From: Chromera velia
Taxonomy: Eukaryota > Sar > Chromeraceae
Direction of reading: 5' to 3'
DNA: 13,194 bases
NCBI GenBank assembly: GCA_018398765.1
Contig: JAHBMJ010000785.1
Span: 27,501-40,694, forward strand
The notes under the pieces were generated by a model that saw nothing but the letters and a program-made list of their open reading frames with translations, ran no database searches and was not told where the DNA came from. This document shows, one piece after another, positions 1-7,678 of this stretch; within the stretch, counting starts at the first letter, position 1, and every line of letters begins with the position of its first letter. The position numbers and the translations under genes are program-made.

Positions 1-62
1 CAATCACACGCGCACGTATTTGCGTTCAGCAAACCGTCCGACAACACCTAAAATTGCATCCA

Positions 63-608
63 TCAGTCGGCAAAGACAGAATAGAATGCCGATCGACAGG
101 ATTGAATCCTCAGATCAGCACGGTTGCCAGATAGATAGATGTGTTGAGTCGAGGGTGAGTGAAACGAAGGACGCGGAGAGACCGACCGACCGCGGTAGTG
201 GACCCTCATCTCTTCGTCGCTCTCTGGCGCCTTCCCACTGGGCCTCCCCCCTTCTGCTTCAGGCTCTTTGCGCACATCAAGGAAGATGGTATCACCGTCT
301 CTGCATCCTCACGATGATCACACAGACAGACAGGCAGAACAGTAGACAAAGGGAATGAACGAAGATAGGAACCCAAACCGACACAGCAGAATGATCTACG
401 GCGCCAGAACAGAAAAGGAGACGTCAACTCAACTCAAGTTTCTGAGGAAGTACAGATCAATTGGCCAAACTCGTCTGTGAGTCTTCTGAATTTTAATCTG
501 GCCAGATTTTGCGCGCTCACAGAAGAGAACACCATGCATTGAGGAAGGGAGGAAACACACACACACACACACACACGGACGCACACACACCCACACACAC
601 ACACACGG

Positions 609-648
<40 letters not shown>

Positions 649-1419
649 CGGAAGACCGCCATCTGCCAGGGATCCCTCTGGTTGTACGGCGTGTTCATTA
701 GCTTGTTCACATTGTTCCTGCAAACAACCAAAAGGGAAGAAAAGGCAAAGAATACTGTCTGCTGCAAGATAGAGAGGCAGCATACACATGTGCACGCCAG
801 TTTCCTTTTTTTGTCTTCTCACCTGTGGCATTCTCTTTTGCCAGCCAGGAAGAGATCCATGCACACAGTGCTCAATTATGAGCAGAAAGGCATTGAAAGC
901 GCCAAAACAAGTATGGGGAGAAAGTTGTGCAAGTGCACCGATTCAACTCCAAGAGAGTCATTCTGGTATGATCAAGGTTGGGAGGCGGTCAATACTACAC
1001 AAATGATGCGCATGCATATCGATCGACCGGCTGACCTACCTGTAGGTAACTAAATCGAATGCCCTTGCATTTATTTCATACAGAAAAAAAAAAGACCTAC
1101 CTGTAGGTAACCAAATCGAATGTCCTGATGTCCAGAGATGCTGCAGCCTGAGGATCCCCAATTTTGTTTATCGCGGAATGCCCCCCTGCCTCTGCCTCTT
1201 CATGCACGCCCCTGTCTGGTACTTTTCCCGCGCTCGCACTCTCCTCCTCTGTCTTCGTTTCGATACGTCTTTTCTTTCTGCTTCCGGCGTTCCCTGAGAG
1301 ACTGCCGTACCGCAGGCAAAAAAGAAAGCACGGAAGGTCTCTCATTCTGTTTCTCTCTCTCAAACTTTCTCGGTCTCTCTCTCTCGCAAACAAAGCGAAA
1401 AAGAGAGGAAAAAAAAAGT

Positions 1420-1473
<54 letters not shown>

Positions 1474-2711
1474 GGTGCACGCATACCACACATAAACACA
1501 TTCACTCACGCAAACACACTCTCACACTCCATCTCACACACATACACACACACACAGGGAGAGCGGAGAATGGGAACAAGACCTGGACACACACAGATAG
1601 AGGGAAGTGTAGAGAAAGAGGAAACATTACGTCAAAGAAAGGCGTCTGTCTAGACTTACGCATCGATTATCCGTTGTATTTTCGCTTCCCCCTGCGGACG
1701 GTTCTCCCACTGTCTCCTGTTGAACCCCGCGTTGAGGTCGTACGGCACGGGGGGGGCTCTGAAGAGCTTCTGTTTGTCCGACACACGATCGAGAGAAGGG
1801 GGGAGACAAGGGAGGATGCATGTGGAGAGGAGAGAAGGAGAGGTAGGTAGGTGCTCACTCACTGCGGATCGACTCACTTGAAACAAATACTGAGAGAGAA
1901 GCCCCGATGCCGTCCCACGCCAACCCAGGATCTCACAGCGAAGTAAAAAAGAGCAGACCAACACTTCAATGCATGCATGCATGTTCACCAGAACTCTCCC
2001 AAGCAGCGGACTCCAAGATGCCCACAGACCAACGGGGGGCCTTGAAAGAAACTCCCTCGCACAGGAGAAAACCTAGCTCCGGAAAGCCATTCGTGAACTC
2101 AAACATTTTCTGGTGTATATTTCTGTGGGAAACCCCACGAGGTCAAGCTAGCAGTTCTGTGTGCGTGGGGCAGCCGGCCCGCCGCGTCTCCTGAAATTCT
2201 CTCAACGTACCTGCGCAGAGTCGTCGAAAGACACCGTCTCACCCCTGACTGAGTATCGCCCAACTTGGATTGGTTTGCCGTATACCTGAAGTAAAGCAGT
2301 AGGGTGACACGGCAGGGGTGACGCAGACGCAGCTTTGGATGTCTATACCAGGGAAAAGAGAGTACTGGGGAAGACACGGTTGGAGGGAGCCCCCTGGATA
2401 AACAATGAAACGAGGAACGGAAGAGAGAGAGAGAGGACAAACAATGAAACGAGGAACGGAAGAGACTTGTCGCTAACGTCAAAGGAAAAGAAAGGAGAGG
2501 AGAGGGGATGACCGGCAGGAATCTGGAATCTGACGACAAAAGCGGTCGCCGAAAGAATCTCGGAACAACTATAAAAGAAACACACAAACGCACGCCTCCT
2601 CAAGAACGTTAGGCCGTGCACCCACAACGAGACGGCTGTGCACACCGTTTTTCTGTCCGTCTCCCCTGGTTGAACTTCCACCACAATGTCCACAGAGTCG
2701 CCTGCCTCCAT
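63..2711 (-). CDS. DXO: DXO/RAI1-family decapping exoribonuclease (spliced, 3' end beyond window)
   Basis: DXO/RAI1 enzymes remove aberrant or NAD caps and pyrophosphates from RNA 5' ends, mostly in the nucleus. Exons, in minus-strand order: a possible first exon starting at 2711, then 2211-2285, 1660-1769, 1101-1301, 649-717, and one from 300 down to an undetermined end (stop of the open frame at 63-65). Introns after the first are phase 0, 2, 2 and 2, and all joins keep frame. Donors include GTACGT, GTAAGT and GTAGGT. Family signs are VGRYS near the start, PYDLNAGF, FDLVTYR directly followed by NNVNKLMNTPY (family pattern VTWRG..TK...TPY, with the motif I Arg), DPWQMAVF, and DGDTIFLDV. Motifs II to IV (GYKFE-like, E-x-D, E-x-K) are not visible and should lie left of position 1. 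The first exon is weak because no good phase-0 donor is seen. Recognition rests on remembered family pattern, not a search. Confidence 0.72.
182..300 (-). other. DXO-like gene, exon coding DGDTIFLDVRKEPEAEG...
   Basis: Acceptor GAGGATGCAG at 301 gives one base that completes the Arg codon opened by the previous exon, giving MAVF-R-DGDTIFLDV. This corresponds to the family's W.LAV..F.GTIYL strand. The 3' limit is uncertain: phase-0 donors at 203 (AGG/GTCCAC) and 182 (TCG/GTCTCT) are possible, and the frame stays open to 63. Confidence 0.55.
554..646. repeat. Interrupted (AC)n microsatellite
   Basis: About 90 bp of AC/CA units interrupted twice by the same GGACGC variant. It lies in a DXO-gene intron and forms the GT-rich start of that intron on the minus strand. 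Confidence 0.95.
649..717 (-). other. DXO-like gene, exon coding NNVNKLMNTPYNQRDPW...
   Basis: This 69-nt exon has acceptor GGTTGTTTGCAG. The donor is CG/GTCTGTGTG, which merges directly into a long (GT)n tract. It matches the family segment after the motif I Arg (TK-hydrophobic-TPY, then W). Phase 2 at both ends. Confidence 0.75.
1033..1126. repeat. 33-bp direct duplication of an exon end plus splice donor
   Basis: Units at 1033-1065 and 1094-1126 differ at only two positions, both C/T. Each contains the inverted repeat ACCTAC-CT-GTAGGT. On the minus strand the 1094-1126 unit is the last coding bases of the exon ending at 1101 together with its GTAGGT donor, so the other unit is a second copy 61 bp into the intron. 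Confidence 0.9.
1101..1301 (-). other. DXO-like gene, exon with basic insert and the VTY of motif I
   Basis: This 201-nt exon has acceptor GGTACGGCAG and donor CTACAG/GTAGGT. About 50 residues of low-complexity, charged sequence (RKKRRIE near the start, then EEESASAGK) separate the helix from FDLVTY. The family usually has only a short linker here. The last two bases (AG) pair with the first base of the next exon to form the motif I Arg codon. Confidence 0.7.
1422..1475. repeat. (GT)n followed by (GA)n microsatellite
   Basis: About 30 bp of GT repeats run directly into about 24 bp of GA repeats, in the intron between the 1301 and 1660 exons of the minus-strand gene. Confidence 0.95.
1484..1558. 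repeat. CA-rich low-complexity tract
   Basis: Degenerate CA/CACT repeats (CACACAT, ACACTCAC variants), probably the same expansion as the neighbouring GT/GA tract but more diverged. Intronic. Confidence 0.8.
1660..1769 (-). other. DXO-like gene, exon coding KLFRAPPVPYDLNAGF...
   Basis: This 110-nt exon enters in phase 0 after ACAAACAG and leaves in phase 2 at a perfect GTAAGT donor (plus-strand 1654-1659). It carries the DLNAGF block typical of DXO/RAI1 proteins, followed by a helix-like stretch ending KIQRIIDA. Confidence 0.75.
2211..2285 (-). other. DXO-like gene, exon coding VYGKPIQVGRYSV...
   Basis: This is a 75-nt, 25-codon exon in phase 0 at both ends. The acceptor is TTACTTCAG and the donor is CAG/GTACGT. 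The product holds VGRYS and SFDD, which correspond to the family's early ELGCYS and D..LRY block. Joining to the exon at 1769 continues straight into KLFRAPP, matching the LRY..PP pattern. Confidence 0.7.
2400..2465. repeat. 27-bp direct repeat in intron
   Basis: Two identical 27-bp copies at 2400-2426 and 2439-2465 (beginning AAACAATGAAACGAGG), separated by a short GA tract. They lie between the 2285 exon and the proposed first exon of the DXO-like gene. Confidence 0.9.
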
Positions 2712-3548
2712 TGTCGCACTCTTTCACATCAACGCTCAGCCTTCCGATCAATCGCATAGAAGTCGAGGGGCAGAAGAAGGCAGATTCAAACTGAGAGAGA
2801 CAACGAGATAGAGCGCAATCGATCTCAACCTGGCGAGCCGTCTCCGAGATTCCGACGCCTATGCTCAGTCTGACGAAACATTCAAACAGACCTGCTCAAG
2901 ACCAACCTATTCACAGCCGCTGTCACACACTGGCTGACCATGGCTCATGCACCCATGCATCCGTCGATCGAAAGGAGTGTCCACCGACGCATTCGGAAAT
3001 CTAGCAGCTGCTCTGAGCCTGCTCATAGCTGCTCGATCAACATCGTCAGCATCCGACGCATGGAGGCCGCGCGGGGGGGGCGTCAGGGGCCGACGCGAGC
3101 TAGGGCCCGCGACGCCGCGCGTCATCAGCCGCGGCCGTCTACGCGAAACCCTGAAAGTGATCGAAAGTCGGATGAATTCGAATGGAACCGTTGGACGATG
3201 TTGGACGTACTGAGAGAATCGGAATGAATTAAACATCCATTCGACTTCAAGTGAGCATTGCCACAGAGATAGTTATCGGAGGAATTAACCTGCACGTCTG
3301 TAAGGGCGTCTGCCCTCCTCCGTGAATGAGAAAACTCGACTTCACGTTTTTTTGAGGCACCCGCCTTGCATGACGACTCCCTTACAAACATCCGCATAAA
3401 ATCCGTCGTACGAATAGAAAAGAATTTACAGAGAGGATCAGTCTTGGAGAACCCTTCTTTTTTCTCATCTACTATTCAATCGGACTCGTCAAGCTCCTTT
3501 GCCAGCATCATTCAGAGCGCAGATCCGCACACGAAGGCTGGCTTCGCG
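2712..3548. promoter_or_regulatory. Intergenic region between divergent genes (putative shared promoter)
   Basis: This stretch separates the proposed minus-strand start at 2711 from the plus-strand start at 3549. It contains a strongly GC- and CpG-rich core at about 3060-3150. No TATA element or protein-like frame is convincing. The role is inferred from gene arrangement only. Confidence 0.4.
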
Positions 3549-4103
3549 ATGTCGTCCCAGGGTGAGGTCGTCACGCAAAGAGATCTGGAACGTCTTCGTC
3601 AGCTCGTGAAAGACGGAGCCCTTGTGCACCCTCTGGACAAGAGCAGAGGCAGTTTTGTTGACCTCGTCAATGCTGTCTCTCTGTGTTGTGGGGCAGAGGA
3701 GACGGCAAACGGCCTCGGAGGGTCCGCAAAGTGTTTTTTCGACGACATAGGAGGCACGGCGAAGAGGCATATCGTTTTAGTCCTTTGTGATGGAATGGGC
3801 ACCGCCGCACTGGAAGAGCACCTTCCGGAAGGCTCATTCCTCAGAGAGCACAACCAGCCGGATCGACTCACTGCAGTGTTCCCCTCCACCACCCCCGCTG
3901 CCTTGACCTCTCTTGCAACAGGCGTCTTCCCCGGCCAGCACGGGTTCCCAGGGTGGGATCTGCGGGATCAGGCCGAGTGCGATTTTCCTGGTGGGGAGGT
4001 AGGACCGGGGGTGGTCCACCTGCGGGTGTTGCACCCTCACGTAGAGGATATGAGGTCTGGGGGAGCTCCTGTGGCTGAGAAAGGTTTTCCCCCCTCATGG
4101 AAG
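3549..4103 (+). other. Phosphodiesterase exon 1 (metal Asp and Thr nucleophile)
   Basis: Carries the SRGSFVDLVNAV lead-in, LCDGMG and the nucleophile block, then HGFPGWDLR. I keep the segment reading VHLRVLHPHVEDMRSG as coding because the family has a matching linker there, and end the exon at GAAG/GTCAGG. A competing in-phase donor, GAG/GTAGGA at 3999, would drop that segment. Confidence 0.7.
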
Positions 4104-4832
4104 GTCAGGCCGAGCTAGATCGCTGGACTGACTGGTGGGGCCCCGGCCAATCACTATGGTCATGAATCTGTCTCAATCCGTGCGCAGAAAAAAAAAAGTC
4201 AATATTGAACGCTGCGTGTCGATCAGAAAAGTGTCGATCGATCCATTCGATGTCACTGTTGTTCCTCTGGCTGCAGTGTTCTCTGCTTCTTTCTTTCGGT
4301 GTCGTCTTTTTCGGGTCAAAAGCTGGACGGAATACCGGGGGGAACCATCAAGGGACTGAGGTCATGTTATGGTACTCGGGTATGCATACCTCGCGATATC
4401 CCCTGCCCCATGTTGCATTTTTCTTCATGTGGTTGAAGTATGAAGATTGCCTGCCTGCATGGCTCTGATCTGTCCCCATCCGCATGCATGCAGAACGCAC
4501 CGGAGGGGGGGGACCCTTTGTTTGTCGCACAGCCGTGGACCCGCCGGATGGCCATCCAGAGACGGTTGCACTTCGTGAACGCGTACAATCAGACAGACTT
4601 CTCCGACTGGACACAGGTAGGTCAGACAAAATGCATGCATGCATGCATGCAAGAAGGCTGGCTGCAAGGGACGGACGATCGAGGGGGGACAGAAGAAGAG
4701 AAAGAAAAGAAAGGGGGGGGCGGTACAGAGCTAGGCTTTCTTTGTGGAGTGGATGGCCGCCCTCGTATGGTATTTCTGTGTTTCGGCAGGTCTACAAAGC
4801 TCCACAGGGCACAAAGGAATCGCCTTTCCTCC

Positions 4833-4863
<31 letters not shown>

Positions 4864-6443
4864 GTTCATGAAGAAAAAGAGGGAGAAGAAGAAGAAACAT
4901 ATAGTCTGTCTGTCTGTCTGTCTGTCTGTAGAAGAAGAAGAAACATATAGTCTGTCTGTCTGCCTGTCTGCCGGTTTCACCTCAGGTTTTCCTCTCAGTG
5001 CTGCGTGAGATAGCTGATGAGTTTGGTTCATTGTCCAAGGGTCCTGCGTCGTACACAGTCACGCGAGCCTTTCACCTTGCCGTTATGCCTTCATCCAATT
5101 TTTTCCCGTGCGACCCTGAATGCTGTTTCTGCTGTTCCTGTCGAAGTCGACCTCGGCGCCCGTCTTCGTTACCCCCCCTTCTCCCGGATTTCCTCTGAGT
5201 TTGCAACCTTCCTCTCTATCGGCGTTCCTCTCTCTGTGCTCTTTCTCGCATTTCTGGTTTCACTCTCGCGACTTGCAATGCAGGGAGAGTTTGCGGATCC
5301 GGAGAAGGACTGCCTGACCGTCATTCCGGAGACAGCCTACGAGACGCTTGGGACACCTGAAGGCAGCGCCAAGGCTCTGGAGTACTTTGCGGAGGGCGTA
5401 GCGGCGGCACTCGAAAGGATCCGGGCGGCAGAAGCGGCAGGGGAAAAGACCTACACCTACCTGTACACGGCCCATCCGGATAAACACATGCACAGCCTGG
5501 GAGTCAGTCACCCCGAAGTGCGGGCAGTGATCAGGGGTCTCAATGAACAAATTCAGAAATTCTCAGACGAGCTCAGAGCAACGCTCGATGCCACAGTTGT
5601 CGTCACTGCAGACCACGGCCACGTGACGGTCCCCCCTCGTTGCATGGTGTCGCTCCCCCCCGCCCTCTTGGACTGCTTGGAATATGCAAACATCGGCGTT
5701 GTGGGACCGGGACGCCACGCCGTGTTCCACTGTCGTCCGGGATTGGAGGGGGAGTTTGAGCGTTTGTGGGGGGAGAGCGCTCAGCTGTCCGAAAAGTTCC
5801 TTCTGCTGAAGACAGATGACGCCGCGAGAGAGGGTCTTTTTGGGCCAGAGGGAAGAGTGCATTTAAAGGTCGGTGGTCGATCCACGGACGATCGAGAAGT
5901 GTTTTTGTGCGGTGGCATGTTGGTAAAACATAAGAATTAAGCAGAACTTGTTTTTTATCACCCGTTTCTCTGTTTCGTTTTCCAATGAGTCCCTTGCATC
6001 CCTTCGATCGTTCGTGTGTGTCTGATGTGCATTACTCCCCCCACGCCAGCTGTTCTCCGATTTTCTCTTCTCCGTCTCTGCCCCCCCTCTGTCTCTTCTC
6101 GGATATGGTGTGTGTGTGTGTGTGAGAGAGAGAGAGAACACGCGCACAGATCCATGCTTAGTTGAGTGAGGGTTGGTTTCCAGTTCTTGTGATCGCACGA
6201 AGTTGCCAAAAGTACTGTCTCTCGCCCCACTAGTGAGTTTGATTATTTGGCTGCTTTTCTCTCTTTCTTGCCATGCAGGTTCGTCCTCGTCTCGGTCACT
6301 TTCTTGCTCTCTCAGTTGACCAGTCCACTCTTGTCAAACCGAGTGAGGCTGCCTTAAGAGACGGACCGGAGCCTGCTTGCAAAGGGGCTCACGGATCCTT
6401 GACTCCAGTAGAGATGCGAATTCCATTTGTACTTCTAAAGTAA
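3549..6443 (+). CDS. Alkaline phosphatase superfamily phosphodiesterase/nucleotide pyrophosphatase (5 exons)
   Basis: Predicted metal-dependent phosphodiesterase or phosphatase (PF01663 type), cleaving phosphate esters or anhydrides with two divalent metals; substrate unknown. Proposed exons: 3549-4103, 4494-4616, 4790-4837, 5284-5868 and 6279-6443, all in phase 0, giving about 491 residues. Visible catalytic residues are Asp81 in LCDGMG, nucleophile Thr115 in FPSTTPAALTSLATG, Asp308 and His312 in HPDKHMHSLG, Asp352-His353 in TADHGH, and His475 in GAHGSLTPVEM near the C-terminus. Order and spacing match bacterial proteins annotated as alkaline phosphatase family, usually about 380-430 residues. 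Good splice sites are CACAG/GTAGGT at 4616, CCATGCAG at 6278 and AAG/GTCGGT at 5868. Start Met3549 is chosen because similarity begins just after it; the frame is open upstream to 3366. The end of the first exon and the small third exon are uncertain. No signal peptide is seen. Confidence 0.85.
4494..4616 (+). other. Phosphodiesterase exon 2
   Basis: 123 nt after GCATGCATGCAG, ending at CACAG/GTAGGT. It encodes a family-like strand and substrate-loop region (QPWTRRMAIQRRLHFVNAY, then TDFSDW). Confidence 0.65.
4632..4651. repeat. (GCAT)n repeat
   Basis: Five perfect GCAT units just inside the second intron of the phosphodiesterase gene. The same tetramer recurs at 1971-1984 and ahead of the 4494 acceptor. 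Confidence 0.95.
4790..4837 (+). other. Phosphodiesterase exon 3 (tentative)
   Basis: A well-formed acceptor (TTTCGGCAG) at 4787-4789 opens VYKAPQGTKESPF. The exon must end in or at the (TCTG)n tract, and the only phase-0 donor there (TCT/GTCTGT) is poor. Skipping this exon also keeps frame. Confidence 0.35.
4832..4972. repeat. (TCTG)n tracts with a 46-bp period duplication
   Basis: TCTG arrays at about 4832-4862, 4906-4929 and 4951-4972. A larger unit (AGAAGAAGAAGAAACATATAG plus TCTG repeats) occurs twice, 46 bp apart. It lies in an intron of the phosphodiesterase gene and supplies the pyrimidine-rich stretch before AG at 4985. Confidence 0.9.
5284..5868 (+). other. Phosphodiesterase exon 4 (metal-binding D..H and DH)
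   Basis: The largest exon, 195 codons. It begins after TTGCAATGCAG and contains an Ala/Glu-rich helix (EYFAEGVAAALERIRAAEAA), the HPDKHMH and TADHGH sites, and ends at CATTTAAAG/GTCGGT. The frame stays open to 5940, but read-through would lose the essential C-terminal His. Confidence 0.85.
6107..6135. repeat. (GT)n(GA)n microsatellite
   Basis: A short GT tract running into GA units in the last intron of the phosphodiesterase gene, the same compound type as at 1422-1475. Confidence 0.9.
6279..6443 (+). other. Phosphodiesterase terminal exon (last metal His)
   Basis: Starts after TCTTGCCATGCAG and encodes VRPRLGHFLALS, then GAHGSLTPVEMRIPFVLLK and TAA. This is the C-terminal signature of the family, with the final metal-binding His. 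Phase 0 with the previous exon. Confidence 0.9.
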
Positions 6444-6483
6444 TTAATGAAACGCCAACCAAACATGCCAAAAATTACTTGTT

Positions 6484-6513
6484 GATGATATAACTGATGA
6501 AGGCTATATCATC
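6484..6513. repeat. Small inverted repeat (9-bp arms)
   Basis: GATGATATA at 6484-6492 and TATATCATC at 6505-6513 are perfect complements around a 12-nt loop, 40 bp after the phosphodiesterase stop. It could be a 3' UTR hairpin or an old element end. Confidence 0.6.
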
Positions 6514-6549
6514 ATGAAGCTGAATTTAGTAGCTACTCGCAGCGTAACT

Positions 6550-6708
6550 CAAGAAGTTCAGTAGCTAGGCAACAGATGCTACCAGAGACTAGGAAGCTAG
6601 CTGTTGAGCGACTGAAGATCAAGAATCGATAGAGACTAGAAGAAGACAGAAGTCCGAAGTCTCAAAGAAGGAATAGAAACTGAATGATAAGAGCTAGGGG
6701 CTGCTCTT
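6550..6708 (+). repeat. Left arm of 159-bp inverted repeat
   Basis: This stretch is the reverse complement of 7502-7660 with 6 mismatches in 159 and no gaps by hand alignment. Similarity stops sharply at both ends. About 790 bp lie between the arms. The arms could be opposed LTR ends or terminal inverted repeats of a nonautonomous element. Confidence 0.9.
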
Positions 6709-7102
6709 TGATTGATTTTTGATTTTTGATTGATTGATATGTTCCGCCCTAAGGCCTTCCCGCTATGTCTATCTGTTGCCAGAGCTAGAATCGAGATCAA
6801 CATGAAGAGAACACGAGTAACACGTTTGATTGAGCAATCGAATGACTTGCGTGCTGTGCTATGCATGACGGAATAACAAGACCCCGGAAAGTGACCTTAA
6901 CTTGGGCCAGATTGAAAAGTCTGTGTGCCATGGATATGTCGACTTTGGTCTGAAAAGGGAGAAAGACACGTCAAAAGTAAAGAGGGCAAACCCAAGCAAC
7001 ACTTGGATACGTGAAGGCATGGATCTGGTTGGGCCACACGAAACACAGCACTGATCGCAGTAAATGCATGCGCGGGAAGAAAAAAAGAAGCCACCAAACC
7101 GA

Positions 7103-7230
7103 ACGAGAAAAATTGGCGTGCAGTCGGCACCGGACACAAAACGCAGTCAACACGGCGCACCAAGCACTAAAAATGTATGGATGGACGCCGATAGGAAGAA
7201 AGAAAGGTCAGGTAACCTGAGAGAACATTA
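7103..7230 (+). repeat. 128-bp direct repeat, copy A
   Basis: Matches 7678-7805 over exactly 128 bp with 8 differences (7 transitions). This copy sits inside the inverted-repeat loop; the partner sits just outside the right arm, beside the putative primer-binding site. Confidence 0.9.
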
Positions 7231-7361
7231 CGGGGCTTTCTCTTCTTACAGCGGTAGCGGAGGGAGCAAAAAGAGAGAAATCATTCACTCACGAAGGACA
7301 AGAGGAGGGAGAGAAGAAACGATCTCGACACCAAAAACAGGAGATACCACAGGGGACTTAC

Positions 7362-7513
7362 GCATGCGACGAGTCAGAGGTCCGAGGTCCAGGGCCTTCA
7401 TAAGAACATCAGAGATGTTCATCTTAGTGGGAACCTTGAAAACACCGATGCGATGGTCATCGGCAAGGTTGGTGGCAGCGAGAACAGGGACATCTCGATT
7501 CAAGAGCAGCTCC
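7362..7513 (-). pseudogene. Exon-like fragment of unknown gene or element
   Basis: On the minus strand an open frame reading LNRDVPVLAATNLADDHR and, further on, TKMNISDVLMKALDLG ends at a consensus GTAAGT donor (plus 7356-7361). The upstream AG/GAGCTGCTC could be an acceptor. Frame and composition look protein-like, but I recognise no domain. The 5' edge overlaps the right arm of the inverted repeat, so it may belong to the mobile element. Confidence 0.4.
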
Positions 7514-7660
7514 TAGCTCTTATCATTCAGTTTCTATTCCTTCTTTGAGACTTTGGACTTCTATCTTCTTCTAGTCTCTATCGATTCTTGATCTTCAGTC
7601 GCTCAACAGCTAGTTTCCTAGTCTCTGGTAGCATCTGTTGCCTAACTACTGAACGTCTTG
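7502..7660 (-). repeat. Right arm of 159-bp inverted repeat
   Basis: Partner of 6550-6708. Its outer end at 7660 abuts the putative primer-binding site, as the 3' end of an LTR would, although it lacks a terminal CA. Confidence 0.9.
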
Positions 7661-7678
7661 TGGTGCCGGCTCCCGGGA
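7661..7678 (+). other. Putative tRNA primer-binding site
   Basis: TGGTGCCGGCTCCCGGGA is complementary to a sequence ending ...AGCCGGC-A-CCA preceded by CCGGG. That is the layout of a tRNA T-stem, acceptor strand, discriminator base and CCA. Its place directly after a repeat arm fits an LTR/PBS junction. I cannot name the tRNA. Confidence 0.4.

Noticed and set aside
434-515. A possible last exon of the DXO-like gene (minus, acceptor TGTGAG, frame ending TSSET)
   Set aside because: It fits phase, but the exon at 300 fits phase too and gives the expected DGDTIFLDV strand, while this one matches no family segment.
434-864. Several open frames rich in Cys-Val or His-Thr
   Set aside because: They are translations of the (AC)n microsatellite, not genes.
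1097-1653. Long plus-strand frames at 1138-1653 and 1422-1850
   Set aside because: They are opposite the minus-strand exons or run through GT/GA/CA repeats; composition is low-complexity.
2907-3397. Overlapping frames on both strands in the CpG-rich region
   Set aside because: Arg/Ser/Pro-rich translation typical of GC-rich noncoding DNA; no motif and no splice support.
3366-3548. Upstream in-frame start for the phosphodiesterase
   Set aside because: Adds 61 residues (Ser-rich) with no family counterpart and no clear targeting signal; Met at 3549 fits better, though the extension cannot be excluded.
4986-5057. Alternative phosphodiesterase exon coding VFLSVLREIADEFGSL
   Set aside because: Good acceptor but the only in-phase donors (ACA/GTCACG, GCC/GTTATG) are poor, and the family has no clear counterpart. 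Kept only as an open question.
5869-5940. Read-through end of the phosphodiesterase frame (GGRSTDDREV...)
   Set aside because: It would omit the final metal-binding His; splicing at 5868 to 6279 restores the conserved C-terminus in frame.
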